Under the pieces are notes generated by a model. That model was not told where the DNA came from. It did not search any database and was given only the letters and a program-made list of their open reading frames with translations. Of a stretch of DNA of 64,000 nucleotides, positions 46,960 to 57,560 are shown piece by piece. Numbering within the stretch: the stretch's first letter is position 1; every line of letters starts with the position of its first letter. Source of the DNA: Rhyzopertha dominica (lineage: Eukaryota; Arthropoda; Insecta; Coleoptera; Bostrichidae); NCBI GenBank assembly GCA_025024175.1, contig QCXZ01000064.1, forward strand, positions 51,419,325 to 51,483,324, read 5' to 3'. The translations under genes and the position numbers were made by a program.

Positions 46960-47864
46960 CAGGGTGAGCAAATAAGAGAGGTGCCGGTCATATCTCATAA
47001 ACCAGTAGACCTAAAGCTTTGAGGCAAAAAATATTTTCGAGTTTGTAAAGTGACTGCTAGAGGGCGCTGTGGTACCTCCAAATTACAAAATTAATGTGTG
47101 TTATTTTTAGCCTAATAAATGTCTGACGTATTAAACATTTTTAAGATTGTTTGGACTAAAATCTACTATTCTTGTTTAGAACATTTTTTTGTTAAATGTC
47201 AAATAAAGGAGTGGGGGGCGGGTGAATATTAATATAAAAAATCTCTAATATTTCAGGTTTGGCTTGACCGATTTCAACCAACGAGGTGTCATTTTCAAGA
47301 GCTTATGTGCCTTTATAAAAATCAATTTTAAGTGTTAGGACATAGTTTGGTGTTGACCGCAAGAGGACGTTTGCTGAAATTACTACCTAAAACCGATTTT
47401 TCCCGAATATTTTAAATGGTGCGGTTTTCACCATTTTAGTCTATATTCAATTGTTCTTTTAATGAAGTAAACAGCCTTATATCGTTGCATTTAAAAATTT
47501 CGAGAAAAATCGATATTTAGCTAGTAACTTCAGAAACCGCACTCTTGCGGTCAACACACAAACTGGACTGGAACTTAAAATTGCTTTTTATAAAGGCACA
47601 TAACCTTTTGAAAATGACAACTCATTAGTTGAAATCGGTCAAGTCAAACCTTAAATATTAGCGATTTTCTATATTAATAATGACACAAACATTAATTTTG
47701 TAATTTGGAGGTACCATAACGCCCTCTACAGTCACTTTACAAACTCGAAAATATTTTCCAGCAATTTTACTTGCCCACTTTACTTAAGAAATTTTTTACC
47801 TCAAAGCTCCAGGACTATTGGTTTATGAGATATGACCGGCCACCTCTCTTATTTGCTCACCCTG
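46960..47864. mobile_element. CAGGGTGAGCAA element, copy 2, nearly fully palindromic
   Basis: Starts CAGGGTGAGCAAATAAGAGA with TA before it, and ends CTCTTATTTGCTCACCCTG followed by TG, a mutated TA. The same terminal blocks as in copy 1 are present. Here the internal sequence is mirrored too: AAGGCACATAAC near 47600 is the inverse of GTGCCTTTATAAA near 47307, and the TTGGCTTGACCGATTTCAAC block near 47263 recurs inverted near 47635. The copy is therefore a fold-back structure about 905 bp long with a short centre near 47460. No ORF exists. Confidence 0.88.
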
Positions 47865-49330
47865 TGCTTTACCATTTTCGCTTATAGACATCTATTACAA
47901 ATTGTTGCAATTAGTTTGACGGCAAATTTTAATACATTCTGGTAACGAAATTAGACCTGTTCTTGTAAATAACAAAAAAATCTTGCACGTTAGACAAATG
48001 TGATGAGTTGAAGCGATATAATTGTTAATACTGCTTGTGTCGTCATGCCAAATGGCCGTTTAAAACTTTACAAACTTTGTACCTGTATCAGATTTTGGGT
48101 AATTGGTAAACATGTTTTCAGGAAGGAAACAATTTGGTAGCGGAAAATTCCCGGCACTTATTGACTTTTGTAAACCATCGATTAGCTTGATCAGAAACCA
48201 TCACATAATCCCACCATCATTTATCGGTTTCCCAGCGGTTAAATGCGTATCGAATAGTTGTAGCACCGTTTGTAGGGATATTTTGTCATGTCTGACCCTT
48301 GGACCCTAAAAGGGCAGGTCACCCCTACATCGACCGCTACGAGGTGTTATAACTAATGAAAAGCCCGACGATGCTCGTTCTCAGGACACGCCACTCCAGC
48401 GAAATTGTTCATCACAATAATCCGTAAAATACACGGGCGCTTCCTCTTCAGGATGTTGGTAATCCGTGATGGCACGTGTCCAAGTAGTGAGCAAAGCGTC
48501 GGTTAAGAACAGTGACGGCCCGAAATAATTGCCCCTTTTTCTACAAATAATGGTTTCTCATAAGGTGGTATTTAAATAGGGTACACTATGAGCTCTAATT
48601 ATTGATCCAAAAAGAGTGCGAGCCACTATCTATATTAAATACAGTTTTTTAAATTTTCTTAATGTTCGGGCACGGTAATTACTACGTCATGCAGGTAGTG
48701 GTATGTTTGATTGTGGAATATGACGTAATCGGTTACTTGCATTATGGAGACACCTAAAAAAAGTCTTGTGACGAAACCGGCAAATAATAGGATGTTGAAT
48801 GGATGAACAAAACATTTACTAGTGCAGGTTAATTTTACTTGAAGTAATCAGAAATATTCAAAATGAGTTGCAGTTGTGTTTATTACGTTTCTTTTTGTTT
48901 TGTATAAAATGCTTTTGTTTGTTAACTTTTAATGACACATAATTAAAAATTGTTATCACATTAGAAATAGTCAGTAAAAAGCAGGCTCGGCATTTTAAAA
49001 CAATAATCTATCGCGTCATATATCAATTTTGCAACACACTGCTCACATTGTTAAATAAAAAATACCGCTTTTTAAAACTCTTATTATCAATGCTCCCAAA
49101 CATTTTTGCTAAAAAAATCGCTGGTGGCTGTAACTTTAATGCATCCGAAAGTTAAGCATAGATTCGTCTATCTTCAATACTTGGTAGAGCTAAAATGTAC
49201 ATGTCAAGCTGACGCTGAACTGGCGATAGTGGAAAAACAAGTGCTGTCAAATTATAAAAGTCTGTCATTGGGACATCACTTAACTATGTATAGAGCACGG
49301 GTAGTTCACTCAGATTACGTGTAAAACAAT
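47865..49330. other. Non-coding stretch with a GC-richer island at 48090-48540
   Basis: The island has CATCGACCGCTACGAGGTG near 48329 and GAGCAAAGCGTCGGTTAAG near 48490, and no recognised ORF (a 68-codon frame at 48103-48309 lacks motifs). The remainder is AT-rich. Regulatory function is possible but only inferred. Confidence 0.3.
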
Positions 49331-49334
49331 TCTT

Positions 49335-49880
49335 CGGTAGTTTCATGCAATGGAACATGTCACTGTAGCAGATTAATGTGCGTATATAAAAATTCAAATA
49401 CTGCGTGAAAAAACGGTTGCCAAAATTCACGGTGCATTACAAGAAGCTTGGATAGCTCGACAGTAACGGAGTAAGCGTTCCAGCGCGTTGGACTAATATT
49501 AAAGACGACCACAGAAGTTGGAGGCTTCATACTGCTACCAATTGCAGAAGACCACATGAACAAACAAGCAATAGACAAATACAAAACGACAAAAATTTAA
49601 ATGCATGGTTCCAAAAGTGCATCTCTGACAGGAGTCCTTAAAATTTCATTCTGTCCCTCCAGTGAAAAAGAGAATTTCGTGAAGTCCGATTTATTGACTT
49701 GAAGGATAAAAGCCCTATAACAGCATGCGTTTCAACTGCTGAAATATCTTGACAGAAATGGCGTATTTAACGACATTACATTATTGCCGAAGCGATGGCA
49801 ACGTGTTTTGGATATGCAAGGGAATCTTATTGAACGACTTTTTTGCAATTTTTAGAAATATACGTTTCATTTGCGAGCTG
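49335..49880 (+). pseudogene. Mariner transposase, internally deleted remnant
   Basis: The N-terminal helix-turn-helix is readable: MEHVTVAD, a stop, CAYIKIQILREKTVAKIHGA then LQEAW, and in another frame RWTNIKDDHRSWRLHTATN. Mariner proteins of this lineage have -QR-YIKIR-LLG-SA-EIH-DLQTAWG- … RWV-RFKDGR-S-EDD-RSGRP-TAT-. The C-terminus DRNGVFNDITLLPKRWQRVL then DMQGNLIERLF at 49755-49855 matches the mariner ending -LPKRW-KCID--G-YFE. The catalytic centre is missing, so this is a deletion derivative. Stops also occur in the N-terminus. Confidence 0.7.
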
Positions 49881-50640
49881 TGTTTTTGTGTGCAGGATTT
49901 TAGACATAATCCTCGTATCTGGCAAAAATGAATCCATTCAAAGAAATTTTATTAAACTGGGCTTTTCCAAGGACTCAAACCCTCACTTTGTACTTGCCAA
50001 CCGCCTAATCTACATTGTAGTGCGTGAATCCACTGGTATAACCGATTTTCAGCAAATGACCGGGCAATTGACAATATAGGACCCTCTACTTGTAGACCGT
50101 ACCATCATATGTCGTAGTTTTAAAGCCACAGCTAAAAAATGCCCTCCGAAGTGAGACGTAAGACGTATCCGCCTTAAAAACTGCATTTGATGTACTGAAT
50201 TCATATTAAGTTTCAAACTCTTTTTAAGTCCTCATTTTAGTGCTCAAAAATAAGACATATGTCAAAAGACCAATTTAATAACGAAAGGAGATTGTGACTT
50301 GCATAGCTCCCTGAGCCTGGTGATATAAGTTTTACCCCTTAATGCAAGATTCGGAGGCGAGCATTTCTGTATTCCCTTTAAACAGTACATCACTGAATAA
50401 CTTTTGAGCAGCTGGCTGTCCATTTATTACTTTCGAGGATCTGTTTCCCATTTATCACGGAGGTACAATGATGTGAATATAAATTGCCAAACCCATTTTC
50501 GTAAGTAACCTGCTTTATAGGGCTTTTAACAATTTTACTCTTTTCGGCTCCTCTTTTTTGTGCTGGTCACTTTAATCAAAATAATTGCATAAACGTTCAG
50601 GCTTTTTAAGTTTAAGCAGGTGATTAAAGAATGTCATTAG
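49881..50640. other. Non-coding stretch between two mariner remnants
   Basis: Unremarkable AT-rich DNA; the 78-codon frame at 49843-50079 overlaps the end of the mariner remnant in another frame and has no motif. Confidence 0.35.
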
Positions 50641-50924
50641 TTTCCAAGCATCGAAAAGATGGTCTAACATGCAAAGCAAATGATAGCAAGTGTTGTGATG
50701 TTACCAAATTCTTCTCGAATTAGGAGATAATTGCACATCTTATTTCAAAAGCTATTGTAAATTCTAACTCAAGTGACACGATGACATGAGAATGTCCTGA
50801 AAACTGAAATTGCATTTGTGGAAATTGGTTTACTAAAACTGACAAGATTCGCAAACGTTATGTGTATTTCCTCAACAATGCCATCAGCATTATTTATGAA
50901 TGGCGTATAGGATGTCAAAGNTCA

Positions 50925-51095
50925 ACAATACTGTACGCAATTTTTGGAACTGCGTGGAGACTATCTGATGTCGGTAGGATTGTAGCTAGGGATGAAATCT
51001 TGGTCCATTTGTACGACTCTCAATCAAAGGAAATTTCCAAACAATTTCAAAGTCTAGCCACCAACGAGAAATGCGACGGGGACAAGTTTTGAGAC
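50925..51095 (+). pseudogene. Second mariner transposase fragment
   Basis: The frame contains RIVARDEILVHLYDSQSKEI then SKQFQSLATNEKCDGDKF. The mariner first catalytic block is -RIVTGDETWVHHY-PE-KR-S-QW-; the catalytic Asp (ARDEI for TGDET) is retained, but Trp and several conserved positions are changed. Only about 45 codons are recognisable. It may come from a different mariner than 49335-49880, whose catalytic part is missing, or from the same one after rearrangement. Confidence 0.65.
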
Positions 51096-51589
51096 TTCAT
51101 TCGTAAATACCAGTTCGCACAACTGAATTGTTGCATAAATACAAATTTTTGAATTCCTTGTTAGGCTATTGAATCTAATTTGGTTTTAGTTTCTCCCATT
51201 TTACAAGAAAGGAACATTTTTTTATGATAAATGTTGGAAAATGACGTTATCCTAGTAAATAATACAAAGAGACCTAATACAAAAACTCACTTCGGCATTA
51301 GTTAGGCGATGGCTACGAGGAACGAAATACTATTGGATATTATTTTGCTGATAAAAAGTCACCAATTTTTATATATTTATCTCAAAATTTGCTACTCCTA
51401 AGTGTGTAGATCTCTCCAGATAATATTATAAATATACATATGGCCCAGCTTTAGACCCCCTCTCTTCCTCATTATATATATTGACCATGTCCTTGATCAT
51501 GAATATATGTTCAATACCATTTGAAGGTCAAATGCGTTACAGCTATTTCCCACAGTAGTTATTCACTTGCTCAACTTTTTAACTTATAG
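51096..51589. other. AT-rich stretch without recognised features
   Basis: No gene, repeat or island seen. Confidence 0.4.
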
Positions 51590-52250
51590 GTGGCTTTCCG
51601 CTATAAGTTTCAGCAATATTGTCCAGAATGCAGGACAACACACTTTCACGAGCCGCCGCTGGCCAAGAATTAAACTTTGTCGCGTTTGCCTGATTTACAC
51701 CAGTTGCGGGACAAGAGTCTAATATGTTGGCTGTCTAAAAATAGGGCATTATTTTAAGTGATAACTCCGTGCAGTGCTGTAGAGCCGAGACGGTTCTTCA
51801 TTTATTTCTAGGAAGGTGACTTCTCCTCTATGATTTATAGCGCAATTTTGTTCCAAATGAAATACACATGCACACGTTTCGCTCGACTGGAGCGCACGTA
51901 TGACGTTAAACCGTAGGAGACTGCGTCAGACAAACGGGAACCAGAGACTGAGTACCAGCGAAGGAACATCCCTAGGGTGGTGAGATGTATGATGTCCTGG
52001 CTCCAGGGATCAACCTGAATTTTCTTTTAGAAGCCATTATACGGGATACGCATAGCATGTTGAAAATGCTCGTGTATGAAGATTGCTAGAGTGCCATATT
52101 TGAACGATAGTGCAAGACCTTAGTCGTTGCGGGTTAGTTTCAAATTATTATCTATTATCACATTCAAGTGTTTTCTTACCACTACCTCAATAGAGCACTG
52201 GCTAATGAACACGCACGCTCAATTAGATCAGTAGGGCAGCCAACCAATTA
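51590..52250. promoter_or_regulatory. Candidate regulatory island
   Basis: A GC-richer interval including CACGAGCCGCCGCTGGCCAA near 51648 and TCGCTCGACTGGAGCGCACG near 51878. The right portion grades back to AT-rich DNA. No ORF of note. Candidate status is by composition. Confidence 0.25.
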
Positions 52251-52251
52251 A

Positions 52252-52560
52252 TCACGCATAATCTACAGGGATGAATAAATAACGTACGGCTGATGCCCGT
52301 GGTATTGTACCTCTACAATAGGATGAGGTATTGCCATGTCTAGGCCCCATTCTTCGACCAGGCATTCCATTTATTAGCCAAGATATGGATCCTCTAGGCC
52401 ATGCAAAACCCCTGTTGGAATAATGGGGAAATCCAAAGATGCCTGTTCTGTCTCCGAAGAGCTCTCTCTCCGGTCTCGGCTGGATCATTGTCGTTGTCAT
52501 TGTCATTGTCAGCAGTAGGTTTGCGCTGTCTAGAGCGCTGATATGGTAGAGGAACCGCAA
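52252..52560 (-). CDS. Unrecognised 102-codon open frame, possible exon
   Basis: The frame reads MRFLYHISALDSANLLLTMT then RPERELFGDRTGIFGFPHYS, NRGFAWPRGSISWLINGMPG and ends IPVDYA. The residue mix (Gly, Pro, Arg, aromatic) looks more protein-like than most open frames here and it is GC-richer than its surroundings. A short GTCATT repeat gives the TMTMTTT tract. No family is recognised and no clear acceptor/donor pair delimits it, so it could be a chance frame in a regulatory island, a small gene or an exon. The start codon is taken only because it is the first Met. Confidence 0.2.
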   Translation of the reverse strand: MRFLYHISALDSANLLLTMTMTTTMIQPRPERELFGDRTGIFGFPHYSNRGFAWPRGSISWLINGMPGRRMGPRHGNTSSYCRGTIPRASAVRYLFIPVDYA

Positions 52561-52569
52561 CGAACCTTA

Positions 52570-53400
52570 CCAGCTACTGCTGCAACCACCGGAATAAGAA
52601 TTAGTTCCACGCTTACTGGCTCTTCCCATAACGACAATAATGGTCAATGGTACTATGAAGTCCTTATGGCTGAGTAAATTTTGATTGCTTTTATGTCAAC
52701 AAGATTATTCATATCCAGAACCATATTCCTCTTTTTCCATTCAGTACCTATTTGGCTGCCCATTGAATCGGTTTACATAAAAGCATGTCTTGGCTCAAAA
52801 CATTTATAGGTAAGTAATTCTGTTAGGCTCCCAGTCGCCGTTTTTAATCTGGGTCCAGCGGACATAAAGGTAAAATAAAATTAGGTTAGGATTAGTACGA
52901 GTATTACATGTAATGTAGTAGAGAGGTGACGCTTTGTCCGGAGCGTTTCTACTTTCATTTGCTCCAAGCTAAAACAAACATTTATCTTTACAACTGAACA
53001 GGACTAGACGTGATACAAAGAATGAAAATTTGATAATACTAACGGTTCTTGTAAAAAAATTTGTGTCGCTTGAGCTGATGCTTTGTTGCAAGATAAGAAA
53101 GCAATCTTTATGCTTAGAAACTGTAATATTTTAAGTTACTCGAAAATTGTGGAGAAAAATTACTAGTAATTACTTAATATGTAATACTAGTATTTGATTA
53201 AAATTTGATTGATATTCTTTTGTTCTACAACTTTGAACAGGATAATAAGGACTAGCAAATTATATAAAAACTTTACTTTAGAAAGTCCGCCATATTTGCT
53301 CCAATCATCTGCCGCCCTGGCACATAGTTAAGTGTTGATAACTGCTTTCATTTTACTTTTTATACATGTAGTAGTGTAAAATAACGCTTACAAGGGTGTG
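52570..53400. other. AT-rich stretch without recognised features
   Basis: No gene or repeat seen on either strand. Confidence 0.4.
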
Positions 53401-53419
53401 TGAATGACAAAAAAATTAC

Positions 53420-53560
53420 TGCCTGTGCAGCTATTAATTGCGTAAATAGACACGAAAATGGTTACTGTTTATTTCCATTCCGGAGAAATAAATGGCGATC
53501 GCAGTAGTGGGGACATGATATGAAAAGAAAAAGTGGATATTGATAAATTCGTCCCGTAAT
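53420..53560 (+). pseudogene. THAP zinc-finger remnant
   Basis: The frame gives ITACAAINCVNRHENGYCLF then PFRRNKWRSQ, a stop, and WGHDMKRKSG. THAP domains begin with -C-A--C-NR-----G--FF-FP---R---W---MKRK-W-; the first Cys pair (CAAINC) is intact and the RFP-like segment and MKRK block follow at the normal spacing. The later Cys-His pair cannot be seen. THAP domains are found at the N-terminus of P-element-type transposases and in some host DNA-binding proteins. Position among transposons and the stop codon favour a dead transposon copy. Confidence 0.7.
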
Positions 53561-53570
53561 ATCTAAAAAC

Positions 53571-55390
53571 TTATTGCTACCTGCTTCCTGCACGTATGCT
53601 TTTTTTGTTTCTCGGTATATTATTACGTATGTGTAATAGACAAGACAAATAAAGCACTTTTTAAGCTTGTTCACCTGATTGTATGCCTTTTTCATTTACA
53701 TTTCCATCCATTGCTTAAGTATGTCTTTTAATTTAATGTGTTATATTTTTTCAGTGCTGGTTAACAAAGTTTGTCTCATTAAAATAAAATACAAGTGTTC
53801 ACTTAGTATAATCCCAGTACTAATGTAATTGTTATAAACAAAAATTAAATAAGTTTGGACTCCCCATGTTATATTGTTTAAAACTCTAAATAGCAATTAA
53901 ACCATTTTTTACATTTGGATGCATTTATGATTATATACTGCAGACCAATATACATAATAGAACAAGTGCTACTTGTCATTTAGCTATAAAATAGCTAATT
54001 CTTTGCATGTAAACAAGCATGTACCTGAGCATGTTTGGAACAAAAATGTATACTCCCCTTTCTAGTTCCTTGCTGTAATTGATGACAAAGCCCCCTAGTG
54101 GTCTCAAAGGGAACTATTTTCTAAGCTACCGATTGGAGCGAATAACCATCAAATTATAAGATGAATTCTAGATGCTGATTACACATGGCTACACCAATGG
54201 TGTGTACTTGGTATGATAAATGCAGTACGATAAAAGCACGCGTTTTATTTTTTTTAAGTAACAATTTAAAATGCTAAATAAAGACCTCAGTTTGCATGAA
54301 AACTAACTTTTGTAGACGGTATCGCTCTCTCCTGCTTGCTGTTATATTCCCCTTATCCAGTCGGTATATATCCCAATTGTTTGGTGTTTTAGCACGGGAT
54401 TGTAGGAGGTGAGCCGCAGTTTGCTGGTAACATCCACGGTGACATGTTTATGGCAGGGCATATCTAGTTTTTATTGCATAGTATCTACCGAATGCGCTCG
54501 TAAAAGCCAGTGAAATATTCACAAAATAAGTTACAAAATTTACTACTTCTGACCGGGATGTTCTAATATTTTACGGAGGCTGTCTAAAAGCGCAGATACG
54601 CGGAGTAGGCGGCGATTTACTGAACTATAGCCATTTTGGAGAGCTCTGTGCGCGTGAAATGGGCTTGCTTATCAGTTTTTTTAATTGCAGATAAGCCCGG
54701 TGAACCTCTGTTTGTGTTTATTAGCATTAGGTATTAATAATAATTGCAGTAATCATCCAAATACATTTTAAGCTATGATTTGGTGTACTAGTAATTAAAC
54801 TGCTCACACCTAGAGAAAGCAGAGTTTTCAAATTTAACAACATGTTTTCAAAAGTAGCAAATTTTTATCGTTTAAATAACATTTCGATTCCCACTACATT
54901 ATCGGACGTTTTATGAATGGACAACAACAATGAAAATTTTTGTTGGTGCGCCACATGTTACTTTTGTAACATAATGTTAGCAAATTAGAAATTCTTATCG
55001 AGTACAGTAATAATCTGATCTAGACTAAACCAATAATGATTGTAAACGAGAATTTTAACAACTAATTTCATAGATATGTTGTTTTAAGAAAATAGCTCTG
55101 TTGATCTTTCATCCCATTTTTAACTTTATATTAGACCTGGCGCCTCCACCATTACTTGCACTGGTTGTGTAGCTAGTTGCAGCAAAGCTCAAAATCTTTA
55201 TTAATCAAGCTGGCATTAGCACAATAAATTATATCAGTTTTAAATGGGCAAATACAGACAAATTAACCGATAACAGTCTGATATAATCCACCAAGGTAGT
55301 TTTCAGCAGATTTTCCTGTTAATGATTACGGGTTAATTTGTTGACGTTTGGGATAAAATAGTACAATACAAAATATAACTGAGTTGTTAT
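53571..55390. other. AT-rich stretch with a possible degenerate repeat module
   Basis: TTGATGACAAAGCCCCCTAG at 54079-54098 followed by GGGAACTATTTT resembles the 80-bp module at 26325-26404 and 35137-35219, though more diverged and shorter. Otherwise no gene is seen. Confidence 0.35.
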
Positions 55391-55394
55391 AAAA

Positions 55395-56260
55395 GTCTGA
55401 CGTCATGTCTTCATGGTAGTCCACTTTTGTTTCCTTCATATTTCGCGCCGATAGCAGCATTGTGTCTTCTTGGATCCAACCATCTTCTGAACTAGCATGT
55501 AGGATTATGATGCGTTTACCTCGCGAGTTGGCTACATCACTTTGACACTTTTTTCAATTGCCTGTCCACCTCTTGTTTACAGTTTCATGGGTATCATATC
55601 ATATTTCATCCAAGTAAAATATTTTTCGGTTTTCTTCTCGGTATTTTTACATTTTTTTAAACTCATACCCATTGACGAATACATTCGGATTCCATTACCA
55701 AACTCGCTTGTCGATTGCTTTATACGAGAAACCAATTTTTTTTCGAAAATCTACGAACAGTTTTTTCACTACACTGGACAATAGTTTTTTTCCCGTAGTC
55801 TCTGGTAACCCCTTCTGAATTGTTGGTATCTGTTTGTGATCATAAAGCTCATAAACAGTTCTTCTTCTTATTGGTTCTGCATCACGTTCTATATCCAGAT
55901 TGCAAATCTGTCCCTTATCTGTTGTTACATTTCGTTCCTTTAAACCACTACCACTTGCCGTTTCTCAAATGCGACGATCCCCACTACCAAGTTTCTTAAG
56001 AGTCGTAAACATTTAATATTATTGTTTTGCATTAGTACGTAGAAACCTTTGTTTTTCTTAATTTCTTAATTTTCTTCACAAGCATATTATTGGCTGTCTA
56101 AATCAGAAACATTTTCCTTAACGTCGATTTATTCTTCTTCACTTTCTCCTCCGTTACCATCTGTCTGAGTATCTTCTTCCTCTCTCTCATCAACTTCAGG
56201 TTCGCTAATTTCAGATTTCCATGGCTGTCACATTTTTGCAGAAAATTGTTAAACACAATC
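55395..56260 (-). pseudogene. IS630/Tc1-like DDE transposase of the insect RRTVY-type, decayed
   Basis: Assembling the minus-strand frames in order gives an acidic N-terminal tail, then PIRRRTVYELYDHKQIPTIQ and KGLPETTGKKLLSSVVKKLF, then KIGFSYKAIDKRVW, then KIFYLDE at the first catalytic Asp, and NSRGKRIIILHASSEDGWIQ with VDYHEDM at the end. A widespread insect transposase-like family has -RRTVY--Y---E-PTL--IL---, -LGF-WKK---R-, -YLDETW-, -S-G-RLIIVHAG-E-GFI- and -DYH-EMN-. The agreement in order and spacing is good. Several frameshifts and stops make it inactive. The open frame at 56098-56304 is antisense noise within it. Confidence 0.75.
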
Positions 56261-57095
56261 GAGCATATTAAATACCACAAACACACAGAAAGAACGTCTT
56301 GCACTACGTGAATAAACTTCTCAATTGATAACCAACCATTTCAGTTTAAATACCAATTTGCACCCTTATTAGTTCTTAAAAGACTGTATCCTTTAAATTG
56401 GAACCGATTCGAGTCCGGGCCGCGTGCCGGCCCTGCTTTGGGCTTACGAAGCAGGTACTCGAGGGGATTACTGAGCTCGGGGCTAGTGTCATAAACTTAA
56501 AGCTATTTAAAAGTTACATTTTCGGGTTCCAGAAATTTATTAAAATAACTCNTGCAAAATGTACTGATCAAAAATTGTTTTAATAGTAATTTAGTGGACC
56601 AAAAATCATCGATTACTTATCCGACTTTCAAAATTTGATCGGTTTGACGCGACTATTGCTGAAACATGCGTCTAACAGCTTTTTATAGAGAATTTAGTTA
56701 GCCTTGATTTGTTATAGAACTATTTTTGCCGCACGATTAAGATAAATGAAGTTATGGTTCTAAACTGTTTTGCACCTTTTCCGCATCACTATTGCAGGCG
56801 CTTTTTTCGGTGGAGAGGAAAACTTGAAGACACTTTCACAATATGTTAAAGGGTTTAAAACCATAAAGTTTTTACTCCCATTTTTAATCGATTTGTGACT
56901 TTTTTCGACTTCTCGCTTCTTCCTTGGGTGAGTCTTAGTAAAAAACAATGAGCTCTTTCGATTTCGATTTGCAGCAAAAGAAAAATCTCTCCCTTCTGAA
57001 TCCCTTGCTAAATCCATTAAAAGTTTTGACCTCCTTATACTCTACAGGTTAATTCAATATGTTAACTACAAATACATACCCACTCAACTTTTGTA
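56261..57095. other. Mostly AT-rich stretch
   Basis: A short GC-rich block near 56400-56480 (GATTCGAGTCCGGGCCGCGT) is seen but matches no element I know. A minus-strand frame at 56760-57017 is Lys/Ser-rich, lies upstream of and in the same orientation as the IS630-like remnant, and might be part of its element; this is speculative. Confidence 0.3.
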
Positions 57096-57099
57096 AGCG

Positions 57100-57560
57100 T
57101 ACTTTTTCCAAACGTTTGTTGTGAACACGCTACCACACTGCTTGTGTTCTGGTTAGTTTAAAACTGAGTCAGTCACGTACAACTAAACGCCGGCTATCGC
57201 CTTATATTCAACCATACGGTTTCAGAAATTCTACATATAAACGGAGCAACTGCAGGTCCTACCTTCCGCATCAAGTGGCAATTTTGCTTTTATCCGTCAC
57301 ACACTTTCTGTTTTGCATGCACGGCCGCGCCCGACTATGACGCCTTTTTACAGCCGGAAAATATTCCTTCCACGTAGTTCCCTTATTGGTCCTGGGCAAA
57401 GTTCGACTATCTTCTTTCAGATTATTCAGATTACGATGTCGAGTTAGTAGACCGTCACGAGTTCAGCTTGAGGCTGGTCGGGACGTTGGAAATCCAGATC
57501 CCTTGCATTCCCAGTGGACACTGGCACAATATTTCTGCTTCGCCAAACATATTACGCTTC
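57100..57560. promoter_or_regulatory. Candidate regulatory island
   Basis: GC-richer DNA including TGCACGGCCGCGCCCGACTA near 57318 and GAGGCTGGTCGGGACGTTG near 57470, abruptly bounded by AT-rich DNA. No ORF. Candidate by composition only. Confidence 0.25.

Noticed and set aside
56395..56480. tRNA-like gene near GATTCGAGTCC
   Set aside because: A B-box-like match exists, but there is no A box upstream and no cloverleaf.
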